Position numbers and translations under genes: made by a program
The notes under the pieces: model-generated
The model's database searches: none
What the model was told of the DNA's origin: nothing
The model's input: the letters and a program-made list of their open reading frames with translations, nothing else
Source of the DNA: Polymorphobacter megasporae
GTDB lineage: Bacteria > Pseudomonadota > Alphaproteobacteria > Sphingomonadales > Sphingomonadaceae
DNA: 64,000 nucleotides
NCBI RefSeq assembly: GCF_018982885.2
Contig: NZ_CP081848.1
Location: forward strand, 1,302,001 to 1,366,000
Direction: 5' to 3'
In this document: positions 9,818-19,741 of the stretch, in pieces
Numbering within the stretch: the stretch's first letter is position 1
Layout of the letters: each line of letters begins with the position of its first letter

Positions 9818-10222
9818 CTACTTCGCAGCCGAGGTATAGGGGACGAAGGGGCCGAGGCCGCAGCTGGCACCGCGGCTCGGGCCGCCGCCCTGGATGATGA
9901 CGGTTATGATATCGACTGAACATAGCTGGCTAAGCGATGTCGAATAGCTGAAGGCGCGCTCGAAACCGAGTTGCGGGCAGCTGTTGGGCAAAGTGTTTCG
10001 CAGCACTTCGCGGTCGCTGAGGTAAAAATCGATGGTGCGGTCATCGACGACCCTTGCCTCGCGGACGCGGTTCAATTGAACGCAGGATTTCGTAATGGCC
10101 GAAGACTTTGCGGGGGCGACAGTCGTTGCAACCGCTACTGCCGACTTCTCCGGCGGCGTCGCCGTACACGCCGTCAATCCACTGCCGAGCACAAAGCAAA
10201 ACGCTGGAACAACCTGCCGCAT
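9818..10222 (-). CDS. DUF6491 family lipoprotein
   Basis: 134 residues with a lipoprotein leader (MRQVVPAF..., lipobox LTAC, Cys19). The mature part has ARVVDDRTIDFYLSDREVLR, then NSCPQLGFERAFSYSTS, then LSQLCSVDIITVI. This pattern is shared by the DUF6491 proteins common in sphingomonads. Four further cysteines in the mature part could form disulfides. No biochemical role is known. The gene lies between tRNA-Arg and nth on the same strand as both. Confidence 0.8.
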   Translation of the reverse strand: MRQVVPAFCFVLGSGLTACTATPPEKSAVAVATTVAPAKSSAITKSCVQLNRVREARVVDDRTIDFYLSDREVLRNTLPNSCPQLGFERAFSYSTSLSQLCSVDIITVIIQGGGPSRGASCGLGPFVPYTSAAK

Positions 10223-10327
10223 CGTGTCTTCTCGATCTGCCTAATAGGACGCGACGCTACTAAATACTAATGGTACACCTTAAGCAACCGGCTCTGAACA
10301 GGCCATGAACTCGACACCACCCTTTGG

Positions 10328-10969
10328 TCAGGATGAGAGACGCGTCTTTGGCAAATACGCACAGACTTCGAAAACGATGCATCGCCAGCACTCCGGCTTT
10401 CGCGCGAGGCAGACGTAGCGGCCATGCAGCAACAGCCAGTGATGTGCGTGGCGTCTGTAAGCAGCTGGAATGACTGCCATAAGCCCGTCCTCGACAGCGC
10501 GGGGCGTGGCACCGGGCGCGAGGCCGGTGCGATTTGCCACACGAAAGATGTGGGTGTCGACGGCGCAGGTCTCGTCGCCGAAAATCTCGTTGAGGATGAC
10601 GTTGGCGGTCTTTCGGCCGACTCCTGGGAGGGCTTCGAGCGCGGCGCGATCGTGGGGGACCTCGCCCTTATGGTTCGCGATGAGCGCGGCGCTCAGTGCT
10701 AACACGTTCTTTGCCTTGGTGTTGAACAGGCCGATCGTGCGGATGTGGTTACGAATTTCGTCCTCGCCGAGGGCGACCATCATTTCCGGGGTGCTGGCGG
10801 CGGCGAACAGGCCCTTGGTCGCGCGATTGACGCCGATGTCGGTCGATTGTGCCGACAGGACGACGGCGACGAGCAACTCGAACGGGTTAGCATAGTCGAG
10901 CTCGGTCGTCGGGGCGGGGTTGCCCGCGCTCAGCCGCGCAAACAGCGTCTCAACATCCTCCGGACTCAT
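10328..10969 (-). CDS. nth: Endonuclease III (base excision repair)
   Basis: 213 residues from ATG at 10969 (E. coli Nth has 211). The helix-hairpin-helix LPGVGRKTANVIL contains the catalytic Lys120, and AVDTHIFRVANR contains the catalytic Asp138, at the same numbers as in E. coli. The C-terminal 4Fe-4S cluster motif C-x6-C-x2-C-x5-C is complete (CLARKPECWRCIVFEVC). It removes oxidised pyrimidines and cuts abasic sites. The frame continues upstream past this ATG, but the extra part does not resemble Nth. No strong ribosome binding site is visible. Confidence 0.97.
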   Translation of the reverse strand: MSPEDVETLFARLSAGNPAPTTELDYANPFELLVAVVLSAQSTDIGVNRATKGLFAAASTPEMMVALGEDEIRNHIRTIGLFNTKAKNVLALSAALIANHKGEVPHDRAALEALPGVGRKTANVILNEIFGDETCAVDTHIFRVANRTGLAPGATPRAVEDGLMAVIPAAYRRHAHHWLLLHGRYVCLARKPECWRCIVFEVCAYLPKTRLSS

Positions 10970-11045
10970 CGGGCGCACACGGCCCGCACACGCCCGCACG
11001 TCGTCCGGCGCAGATACAACCCACGCGCGCCCAATCGGCTCACCC

Positions 11046-12926
11046 TCACTCGACGACCGGCAGCTCGATCGCGCTCGCGGTCGCCCCGCCGCGAAGCACG
11101 CTTTCGGTCGCCGCGCGATAATCGCCGGGCTTCGCGTCGAAGATGTTCGACACGAAGGTCTGCGGGTTGCGGTCGTACAGCGGGAACAGGCTCGACTGGA
11201 TCTGGACCATGATCCGGTGCCCGGGCAGGAAGACATGGTCGGCGTTGGGCAGCGCGAAGCGATACTTCTGGGCCACGTTGACCGGGATCGCGGTCGGGGC
11301 CGACAGCGAATCCCGATATCGCCCGCGGAAGATGTCGAGCGCGATCGGCAACTGGTAGCCGCCCAGCTCGGGCTGCGACGGCACCTCGTCGGGGTAGACG
11401 TCGATCAACTTAATCACCCAGTCGGCGTCGGTCCCGGTCGTCGCGGCGAACAGGTTGACCATCGACTGGCCGGCGATGTGAACCGGCGCAGTCAGGACCG
11501 GCCCGACATAGCTGAGGACGTCAGTCCGCGCGTTCGCCGGGCGCTGGTCGGTAACGAGCCATTGCGTCCACACGCTGCGGTCCTCCATCCGGACCGGGCG
11601 GGGCACGAACGGGATCGGGTGCGCCGGGTCGGAGACATAATCGTCGTGCCCCTCGGCCGCCGCGCCGAAGCCGAGGCCCATGTTCGCCTGGAGGTACAGC
11701 GGCTTGAGCGCAGCAACCTTCGGCCAACTGTCGAGCCGCCGCCATTTGTTCGTGCCCGTCTCGTAACTCCACACCGGCGGTGTAGCGGCCTTGGGTGCGT
11801 CGTCCTTCAAATACTGGTCGAGGAACGGCTGCATCACGTCGCGGCGGAATTCGAGCGCGGTGTCGCCGGTGAACTTGATCGGCCCGAGGCTCGACCCGTC
11901 GTAATTCACGCCGCTGTGCCGCCACGGCCCGACGACGAGATAGGTCGGCGCGACGTTGAGCGGCTTGAGCGCGGCATAGACCGCATAGGCGCCGTAGATA
12001 TCCTCCTGGTCCCAGCGTCCGACGATGAGCATCGTCGCGACATGCGGCGGATGCGCGGCGAGCGTCTTGTCGAGCGCCTGCTCCGACCAGAAGCTGTCGT
12101 ACGCCGGATGCTGCATGACCTTTTGCGAATAGGGCAGGTCGGCAAGACCGTATTTCCGCGCGTAATCGCCGCTCGATCCGGCGCGGAGATACGCGGTGTA
12201 GTCGTCGTAGACCCCTTGCGCGATCGCGTCGCCGTCGTCCTTCACTTCGGTCTGCGAAGCATGATAGCCCCAGACGTTCTGCCTGAACGCGCCGTTGTGG
12301 AACCAGTCGTCGCCGCGCCAGCCGTCGACCATCGGTGACATCGGGATCGCGACCTTCAACGCCGGATGCGGGTCGGTCAGCGCCATCAGCACGGTCATCC
12401 CCTCGTACGACGAGCCGATCATCCCGACCTTGCCGTTCGATTCAGGCACGTTCTTGACCAGCCAGTCGATCGTGTCCCACGCGTCGGTCCCGTGGTCGAC
12501 CTTGGTCGGATTGAGCGGCCCGCGGACCGGGCGGACCATGACGTACTCGCCGCCCGATTTATACTTGCCGCGGACGTCCTGGAAGACGCGGATATAGCCG
12601 GCGGCGGCGAAGATCTCATCGCCCTGCGGCAGCATCGACACCATCGACGGGCTGACGTTGCGCTCGGCACGCTTGTCGGCGTGGTAGGGCGTGCGCGTCA
12701 GGATGATCCCGGCGTGCGTCGCCCCCTTCGGCACGACGATGACGGTGTGGAGCTTGACCCCGTCGCGCATCGGAATCTCGACGGTCCGCTTGACGTAATC
12801 GGCGGCGGCGTCCGACGTGGGATTGGTGAAGTGCTTGGGGATGTCGGGGGTCAGCGCCGTGATGGCGGGGGCCGGGGCCGCGAGCGCGTGGGTGGCGAGG
12901 ACAGCGGTCAGCGCAAGGATTTTCAT
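11046..12926 (-). CDS. CocE/NonD family hydrolase (X-Pro dipeptidyl-peptidase S15 type), exported
   Basis: 626 residues; ATG at 12926 gives the short signal peptide MKILALTAVLATHALAAPAP. The N-terminal alpha/beta-hydrolase domain starts IPMRDGVKLHTVIVVPKG. It has the nucleophile motif GSSYEG (about residue 180), which is typical of alpha-amino-acid ester hydrolases. RWDQEDIYGAY and VGPWRHSG carry the likely Asp and His of the triad. The C-terminal jelly-roll domain ends with PGHRIMVQIQSSLFP. It likely cleaves acyl or amino-acyl esters or amides in the periplasm; the substrate is not known. nth lies 76 bases downstream on the same strand. Confidence 0.9.
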   Translation of the reverse strand: MKILALTAVLATHALAAPAPAITALTPDIPKHFTNPTSDAAADYVKRTVEIPMRDGVKLHTVIVVPKGATHAGIILTRTPYHADKRAERNVSPSMVSMLPQGDEIFAAAGYIRVFQDVRGKYKSGGEYVMVRPVRGPLNPTKVDHGTDAWDTIDWLVKNVPESNGKVGMIGSSYEGMTVLMALTDPHPALKVAIPMSPMVDGWRGDDWFHNGAFRQNVWGYHASQTEVKDDGDAIAQGVYDDYTAYLRAGSSGDYARKYGLADLPYSQKVMQHPAYDSFWSEQALDKTLAAHPPHVATMLIVGRWDQEDIYGAYAVYAALKPLNVAPTYLVVGPWRHSGVNYDGSSLGPIKFTGDTALEFRRDVMQPFLDQYLKDDAPKAATPPVWSYETGTNKWRRLDSWPKVAALKPLYLQANMGLGFGAAAEGHDDYVSDPAHPIPFVPRPVRMEDRSVWTQWLVTDQRPANARTDVLSYVGPVLTAPVHIAGQSMVNLFAATTGTDADWVIKLIDVYPDEVPSQPELGGYQLPIALDIFRGRYRDSLSAPTAIPVNVAQKYRFALPNADHVFLPGHRIMVQIQSSLFPLYDRNPQTFVSNIFDAKPGDYRAATESVLRGGATASAIELPVVE

Positions 12927-13008
12927 CGGTGGATTTATGCGGAAGCGATGCCGCGCTGGCAACTGCGCACCTCCCGTCTGGGTTACGAAACTCAGCCCAG
13001 CCCGCGCA

Positions 13009-13341
13009 TTAGATGACCGTCTTCGCCGCCGTTGTGACGACCGCCATGATCGCGTCCCATGCCGCCGCGACCGCCGCCTCGGCAACGACGATGCCGATAT
13101 CCTGATAGCCCAGCAGGACGTTCTGCACGGCGAGCTTCTGGTTATCCTCGAGCAGTTTGATATCGCTCGGCGAAAACGTGGCGCGCTCGATCTCGATTTC
13201 GATCGCGGTTTGGGCCAGCGCGCCGAATGCGGCCTTTGCCGCCGGGGCGACGATCGCCAATTCGGTGTGCAACACGGCCTCCGCAGCGGCTGTGCCCGAT
13301 GTTGCTGCGAGTTTGAGGGTCGCGCCCCAATCGATCGCCAT
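13009..13341 (-). CDS. Small Ala-rich protein of unknown function
   Basis: 110 residues. ATG at 13341 has a strong AGGAGG 7 bases upstream, which decides the start. The protein is rich in Ala, Val and Ile and looks mostly helical. There is no signal peptide or lipobox. An amphipathic middle part reads EIEIERATFSPSDIKLLEDN and the C-terminal third is hydrophobic (VAEAAVAAAWDAIMAVV). I do not recognise a family. It begins 14 bases after the stop of the lipoprotein gene upstream, so the two are likely co-transcribed. Confidence 0.75.
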   Translation of the reverse strand: MAIDWGATLKLAATSGTAAAEAVLHTELAIVAPAAKAAFGALAQTAIEIEIERATFSPSDIKLLEDNQKLAVQNVLLGYQDIGIVVAEAAVAAAWDAIMAVVTTAAKTVI

Positions 13342-13355
13342 GGCTGTGCCTCCTG

Positions 13356-13865
13356 TTATTGGGTCGCTGTCGCCGTGCTCGTCGTCGATGCCTTGCCCGC
13401 GCTGGCGACGCCCTTCAGCGACAGCTCGTACGTCAGCAGCACCGCGAAATTGGCATTGAGTTGTTTGCGCGTGATCGCGACGACCGGCCCCGGGATGATG
13501 TCGTCGGTCTTGTGCGCCGCCTTGAGATTGCTCATCTGCTGGGCGAGGTTGGCGAAAAACTGCGGCAGGTTCGCCGTCGACCGGTCCTGCACCGCCTCCA
13601 TCCGCATCGCGAGCGCGACGAGATCGCTGTCGACCTGATCGTAGAAGGCGGCGTTCCTGGCAAAGCTCGCGCTTTGCCGCACCGCCGGGTCGGTCGACTC
13701 CGCCGCAGAGATCAGCGTCACCAGCCGCCCGTCGATCTCGCGCTGCACCGCCGAGATCGCGCTGTCGGTTGTCGCGTCGTATTGGGGGACGGTCACGCAC
13801 GCGGCCGGCAGGACGGCAAGCGGCAGCGCGAGGCACAGGACTGCGATCAGCCGCTTGTGGTGCAT
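13356..13865 (-). CDS. Lipoprotein of unknown function
   Basis: 169 residues with a clear lipoprotein leader (MHHKRLIAVLCLALPLAVLP, lipobox PAAC, Cys23). The mature part is predicted mostly helical and has several short acidic/basic stretches (AISAVQREIDGRLVTLISAA; VDSDLVALAMRMEAVQ). The tail is rich in Ser, Thr and Ala. I do not recognise a family. It is the first gene of a two-gene unit with the small Ala-rich protein and is divergent from the M20 hydrolase gene. Confidence 0.75.
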   Translation of the reverse strand: MHHKRLIAVLCLALPLAVLPAACVTVPQYDATTDSAISAVQREIDGRLVTLISAAESTDPAVRQSASFARNAAFYDQVDSDLVALAMRMEAVQDRSTANLPQFFANLAQQMSNLKAAHKTDDIIPGPVVAITRKQLNANFAVLLTYELSLKGVASAGKASTTSTATATQ

Positions 13866-14027
13866 GTGAACCCCCGACTTCGATCCCCGGCGATGCCGCC
13901 GATCGTGCCGCGAAATGATGCGCAGGATTGTGTGAGGTGACAAGAGTGCTGCCGCCGCTCGAGCTGGCTTGTGCCGCTGCCACGCCGTGCTAGCTTCGAT
14001 CGTCCCTAACCTTAAGGCTCCTCCCCG

Positions 14028-15443
14028 ATGCGATCGATCGTCTTGTCCGCAAGCCTCGTGGTCAGCCTGCTTGTCGCGCCAATCGCAGCGCTCGCTGCCC
14101 CGCGCCCCGACCAGACGGCATTCGTCGATCTCTACCGCGAACTCGTCGAGACCAACACGACGCTGTCGGGGGGCGACTGCACGGCCGCGGCGGCGAAGAT
14201 GGCGGCACGATTGAAGGCGGCGGGGTTTGCCGATGCCGACCTCCATCCGTTCCAGGCCGAGGGGCATCCGAAGGAGGGCGGGCTCGTCGCGGTGCTGCCG
14301 GGCTCCGACCCCAAGGCGAAGGCAATGCTGTTGCTCGCACACATCGACGTCGTCGAGGCGAAGCGCGAGGACTGGGCGCGCGACCCGTTCAAGCTGGTCG
14401 AGGAGGGCGGCTATTTCTACGCGCGCGGCGCGAGCGACGACAAGGCGTCGGCCGCGGTGTTCGTCGATACGCTCGTCCGCTTCAAGACCGGCGGGTTTAA
14501 GCCCCGGCGAACCGTCAAGCTCGCGCTGACCTGCGGCGAGGAAACCGCGAGCGCGTTCAACGGCGCAGGCTATCTCGCGAGCCACGAGCGCAAGCTGATC
14601 GACGCCGCGTTCGCGCTCAACGAGGGCGCGGGCGGGCGGCTCGACGCCAACGGCAAGCCGATCGCGCTCAACATCGAGGCGGGCGAGAAATTCCCGCAGG
14701 ATTATCGGCTCGAAGTGACCAACCCCGGCGGGCACTCGTCGCGCCCGGCGAAGGACAATGCGATCTACCGCCTCGCGCACGGGCTGGTGAACATCGAGGC
14801 TTACCAGTTCCCGGTCGAGGTCACCGACGCCTCGCGCGGCTATTACAAGACGATGGGGCCGATGGTCGGCGGCGCGATGGGGGCAGCGATGACGACGATC
14901 GCGGGCGACCCGAAGGATGCCGCAGCGGCGGCGGTGATCGAGGGCGATCCGGGGTATAACGGCATGCTCCACACGACGTGCGTCGCGACGATGCTCGATG
15001 CGGGCCACGCGACCAACGCGCTGCCGCAGCGCGCACGGGCGAACATCAACTGCCGCATCTTCCCGGGCACGTCGGCCGAGCAGGTCCGCGCGACGCTCGA
15101 ACGGCTGGTTGCGGACCCGGCGGTCAAGGTGACTGCGATGGGGTCACGGAGCGAAGTGACCAAGGCACCGCCGCCGCTGACGCCTGAAATCATGGGGCCG
15201 ATCACCAAGGTCGCGGCGACGATCTGGCCCGGCACGCCGATCATCCCGATCCTCACCGCTGGCGCGACCGATGGCGCGTTCCTGTCGCCGGTCGGCATCC
15301 CGACCTACGGCGTCACCGGCATGTTCGGCGACCCCGACGGCAACGGCGTCCATGGCCTGAACGAACGCATCCGCGTGGCGTCGTTGTTCAACGGCCGCGA
15401 TTTTCTCTACGGGATCGTCAAGCTCTACGCGATGCAGGAGTAA
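14028..15443 (+). CDS. M20/M25/M40 family zinc metallohydrolase, exported
   Basis: 471 residues with a signal peptide ending in AALAA (about residue 24). Dinuclear metal-site residues are visible: His105 and Asp107 in LLAHIDVVE, Asp137 in GASDDKA, and the catalytic Glu pair in CGEETAS (171-172). A lid/dimerisation domain follows (EVTNPGGHSSRP contains its conserved His). GATDGAFLSPVGIPTYGV near the end is typical of the family. It is expected to cleave peptides or acylated amino acids in the periplasm. It converges with the MFS gene, with no gap between the stops. Confidence 0.92.
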   Translation: MRSIVLSASLVVSLLVAPIAALAAPRPDQTAFVDLYRELVETNTTLSGGDCTAAAAKMAARLKAAGFADADLHPFQAEGHPKEGGLVAVLPGSDPKAKAMLLLAHIDVVEAKREDWARDPFKLVEEGGYFYARGASDDKASAAVFVDTLVRFKTGGFKPRRTVKLALTCGEETASAFNGAGYLASHERKLIDAAFALNEGAGGRLDANGKPIALNIEAGEKFPQDYRLEVTNPGGHSSRPAKDNAIYRLAHGLVNIEAYQFPVEVTDASRGYYKTMGPMVGGAMGAAMTTIAGDPKDAAAAAVIEGDPGYNGMLHTTCVATMLDAGHATNALPQRARANINCRIFPGTSAEQVRATLERLVADPAVKVTAMGSRSEVTKAPPPLTPEIMGPITKVAATIWPGTPIIPILTAGATDGAFLSPVGIPTYGVTGMFGDPDGNGVHGLNERIRVASLFNGRDFLYGIVKLYAMQE

Positions 15444-17045
15444 TTATTTGAGCAGCACCGCCGCCTTGAGCACCGCCATATAGACGCCCCACGCGATCGG
15501 CAGCCCGACCGCCGCCCACGCAAGGATTGCGGTCAGACTCGCCCCGCCGGTGTGCCCCGCGGTCGTCTCGACTGGAGTGGCGACGGGCGTCGTGTCCTCC
15601 GCCATGTGCCACTTCGCGGCGACCGGGCGAACGAGGAGGTTGGCGACGAAGCCGACCACGAGCATCGCCGCGAGGATCAGGTAGATCGGGCCGTACACCT
15701 CGGCGCGCGGGACGCCCTCGGCGATCCGCGCGTCGCGCATGCCCGCGACGAGCAGCGGCCCGGCGATTCCGGCGCACGACCATGCGGTCAGCAGCCGCCC
15801 GTGGATCGCGCCGACGTACTTCGTCCCAAACAGGTCGGCGAGATACGCCGGGACCGCCGCGAACCCGCCGCCGTACATCGACGCAAGTACCGCGAAGGTG
15901 ACGATGAACAGCCCGATCGAGACCCCGGCGAAATGCGGCGCGGCGAGGCCGTAGAGGACGGCCCCGAGCGCGGTCATCACCGCATACAGCGGTTTGCGGC
16001 CGATCCGGTCGGACAGCGCCGCCCAGAAGAAGCGCCCGCCGATATTGAACAGGCTGATGATGCCGACGAAGCCCGCGCCGATCGTCGCCGCCGCTTTCTT
16101 CTGGCTCGCGTCGAAGTTGGTGAACAGCGCGGCAGCATCGCCGATCAGCCGCCCGCCGAACAGCTCCTGGAGCATCGGCGAGGCGACGCCGATGATCCCG
16201 ATCGACGCCGAAACGTTGAGAAACAAGACCGTCCAGACCAGCCAGAATTGCGGCGTCCGATGGGCATTGCCGAGCGCGACGTTGAAGCGGCTCAGTGTCG
16301 TCGTCTCGGGCGAGGTCCAGCCGGCGGGAGCATAACGGTCGGGCGGGACACGGTAGCCGATCGCGCCCGCCATCATGAAGACGAAATACCCTGCGGCGAG
16401 GACGAGGAAGGTCTGCCACACGCCGACCCCGGTGGCGCTGGCGAAGTGCTTCATCAGCAGGTCGGCGAGCGGCGAGCCGATCAGCGCGCCGCCGCCGAAG
16501 CCCATGATCGCCATCCCCGTCGCCATGCCGCGCCGGTCGGGGAACCACTTGATCAGCGTCGACACCGGCGAGATGTAGCCGAGGCCCAGCCCGATGCCGC
16601 CGATCAGCCCCGAGCCGAGCCAGATCAGCCACAATTGGTGGAGCGAGACGCCGATCGCGGCGATGCCCATGCCGCCGCACCAGCAGAACGCCGCGACGAC
16701 GCCCGCCTTGCGCGGTCCGACGCGCTCGAGCCAGCCGCCCCAGATCGCCGCCGCCGCGCCGAGCACGACGAAGAACAGGGTGTACGTCCAGACGAGATCG
16801 CTGACCCGCCAGTCGCACGTCGTCGTCGTCAGCGCGGTGGCGAGCGACATGCCCTTGCAGACGACCGGGTCGCCGATGCCGATCGCGTGAGCGAGCGGCA
16901 GCCAGAACACGCTGAAGCCGTACGCCATCCCGATGCACAAATGGATCGCCAGCGCGCACGGAGGGACGAGCCAGCGGTTGAACCCCGGTCCGGCGACGGT
17001 ACGCGCACGGTCGAGCCAGCCAGTTGCCGGGATTGTCGCCATCAT
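15444..17045 (-). CDS. OFA-type MFS transporter (oxalate/formate antiporter family)
   Basis: 533 residues with twelve hydrophobic helices. The family motif KWFPDRRGMATGMAIMGFGG lies between helices 4 and 5. A long hydrophilic loop separates the two halves and further segments match OFA carriers (FGGRLIGDAAALFTNFD, YLADLFGTKYVGAIHGRLL). Two ATGs are adjacent (17045 and 17042); GGGGAG is better spaced for the second. The carrier probably exchanges small carboxylates; the substrate cannot be deduced. It is divergent from the Nramp-like gene. Confidence 0.88.
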   Translation of the reverse strand: MMATIPATGWLDRARTVAGPGFNRWLVPPCALAIHLCIGMAYGFSVFWLPLAHAIGIGDPVVCKGMSLATALTTTTCDWRVSDLVWTYTLFFVVLGAAAAIWGGWLERVGPRKAGVVAAFCWCGGMGIAAIGVSLHQLWLIWLGSGLIGGIGLGLGYISPVSTLIKWFPDRRGMATGMAIMGFGGGALIGSPLADLLMKHFASATGVGVWQTFLVLAAGYFVFMMAGAIGYRVPPDRYAPAGWTSPETTTLSRFNVALGNAHRTPQFWLVWTVLFLNVSASIGIIGVASPMLQELFGGRLIGDAAALFTNFDASQKKAAATIGAGFVGIISLFNIGGRFFWAALSDRIGRKPLYAVMTALGAVLYGLAAPHFAGVSIGLFIVTFAVLASMYGGGFAAVPAYLADLFGTKYVGAIHGRLLTAWSCAGIAGPLLVAGMRDARIAEGVPRAEVYGPIYLILAAMLVVGFVANLLVRPVAAKWHMAEDTTPVATPVETTAGHTGGASLTAILAWAAVGLPIAWGVYMAVLKAAVLLK

Positions 17046-17209
17046 TCACTCCCCGGGGGCTCGGCTGTGGCCCTTACCCATCTTGGCTAGGGCAATGGGT
17101 ACGCTAGCGATACCGTTCATATTTCGCTGCGACCGCGCGCCGCCGTACCGGCTTGGTGATTGCTGCGTCGCGTCGTAAGGATTCGGTGCGGCAACGATCG
17201 GACCCAGCG

Positions 17210-18514
17210 ATGACTGACGGCGCTCCTCCCGCAACCCCCAATCCGCCTGGAGCCGTCAAGCAGCCGACCCGGCCGAAACTGTCCGAAGTGCTCGGTCCCG
17301 GGCTGATCACCGGCGCGTCGGACGACGACCCGAGCGGCATCGCGACCTACTCGCAGGCGGGGGCGCAGTTCGGCTACGACCTCGGCTGGGTGATGCTGTT
17401 CAGCTACCCGCTGATGTGTGCGATCCAGGAGATCAGCGCGCGGATCGGGCGGGTGACCGGGCGGGGCATCGCGGGCAATCTCCGGCTGCATTACGCCAAG
17501 CCGGTGGTGTTCGGGCTCGTTGCGCTGCTGCTCATCGCCAACACGATCAACCTCGGGGCCGACCTCGGCGCGATGGCGGCGGCGGTCGGACTCGTCATCG
17601 GCGGGCCGCATCTGTTGTATGTCGCGCTGTTCGCCTTGCTGTCGGTCGGGCTCGAGGTGTTCGTCCGCTATTCGCGCTACGTCGCGGTGCTTAAATGGCT
17701 GACGCTGTCGCTGTTCACCTATGTCGGGGTCGCGCTCGTCGTCCATATTCCCTGGGCGCACGTCGCCTACCGCATGGTCGTGCCGCATCCGGTGTGGTCG
17801 GCGGCGTATCTCACCGTCATCGTCGCGATCTTCGGCACGACGATCAGCCCGTATCTGTTCTTCTGGCAGGCCGGGGAGGAGGTCGAGGACGTCAAGGAAC
17901 GGCCCGGCGCCCGACCGTTGACGCGCGCGCCCGATCAGGCGGCGGCCGAATTCCAGCGGATACGCTGGGATACCTATATCGGCATGGCGGTGTCGAACGT
18001 CGTCGCGCTATTCATCATCCTGACGACCGCGGCGACGCTCAACGCGCACGGCGTCACCGACATCCAGACGTCGGCGCAGGCGGCAGAGGCGTTGCGCCCG
18101 GTCGCGGGACCGCTGGTCTTCACCGTCTTCGCGCTCGGCATTATCGGCACCGGGCTGCTCGCGCTCCCGGTCCTCGCCGGGTCGGCGGCGTATGCGGTGG
18201 GGGAGGCGGTCGGCGCGCATGTCGGTCTCGCCCGCAAACCATCGCGGGCGAAGCTGTTCAACGGGGTGATCGTCGCCGCGACGCTGGTCGGCGCGTTTCT
18301 CAACTTCACCCCGCTCGACCCGATCAAGGCCTTGTTCTGGACCGCGGTGATCAACGGTGTCGTCGCGGTGCCGATCATGGCGATGATCGTCCTCCTCGGC
18401 AGTCGGACCGACGTGATGGGCGATTTCGTCCTGCCGCGCGGGCTGAAGACGATCGGCTGGGTGACTACGGTGGTGATGGCGCTCGCGGCGGCGGGGATGT
18501 TCGCGACGATGTGA
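17210..18514 (+). CDS. Nramp-family divalent metal transporter, divergent subtype
   Basis: 434 residues from ATG at 17210; a TTG 57 bases upstream is in frame but less likely. It has eleven or so hydrophobic helices and the Nramp opening LGPGLITGASDDDPSGIATY. In classical Nramp proteins the first helix has DPGN and helix 6 has MPH, both metal-binding. Here these read DPSG (residues 40-43) and ISPY (about 210). The protein is thus in the family but outside the classical Mn/Fe group, and its ion may differ. It is convergent with ccrM, with two bases between the stops. Confidence 0.85.
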   Translation: MTDGAPPATPNPPGAVKQPTRPKLSEVLGPGLITGASDDDPSGIATYSQAGAQFGYDLGWVMLFSYPLMCAIQEISARIGRVTGRGIAGNLRLHYAKPVVFGLVALLLIANTINLGADLGAMAAAVGLVIGGPHLLYVALFALLSVGLEVFVRYSRYVAVLKWLTLSLFTYVGVALVVHIPWAHVAYRMVVPHPVWSAAYLTVIVAIFGTTISPYLFFWQAGEEVEDVKERPGARPLTRAPDQAAAEFQRIRWDTYIGMAVSNVVALFIILTTAATLNAHGVTDIQTSAQAAEALRPVAGPLVFTVFALGIIGTGLLALPVLAGSAAYAVGEAVGAHVGLARKPSRAKLFNGVIVAATLVGAFLNFTPLDPIKALFWTAVINGVVAVPIMAMIVLLGSRTDVMGDFVLPRGLKTIGWVTTVVMALAAAGMFATM

Positions 18515-18516
18515 GG

Positions 18517-19590
<1,074 letters not shown>

Positions 19591-19593
19591 CTA

Positions 19594-19642
19594 GAATCGC
19601 TGTGAGTCCCGGGCGAGTCCGCGTCAAGCTGCGAATGGAATC
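19594..19642 (-). promoter_or_regulatory. Cluster of four GANTC methylation sites in the ccrM upstream region
   Basis: GANTC sites begin at 19594, 19604, 19615 and 19638, i.e. 10, 11 and 23 bases apart, starting 22 bases upstream of the ccrM ATG (19572). A possible -35 hexamer TTGACG (minus strand, 19627-19622) lies among them. These are the substrate sites of the enzyme encoded just downstream, so self-control by methylation is likely. The 5-bp sites are certain; the regulatory role is inferred. Confidence 0.6.
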
Positions 19643-19741
19643 AGCGTGTTGCCGCGATGTTCTGAACTGCCGCTCGAAGCGCTATGGATTGAGTGCGCAG
19701 AATGCCCGACCCCCCACGGCTGGCGGTGTTGCCCGAAAGAC

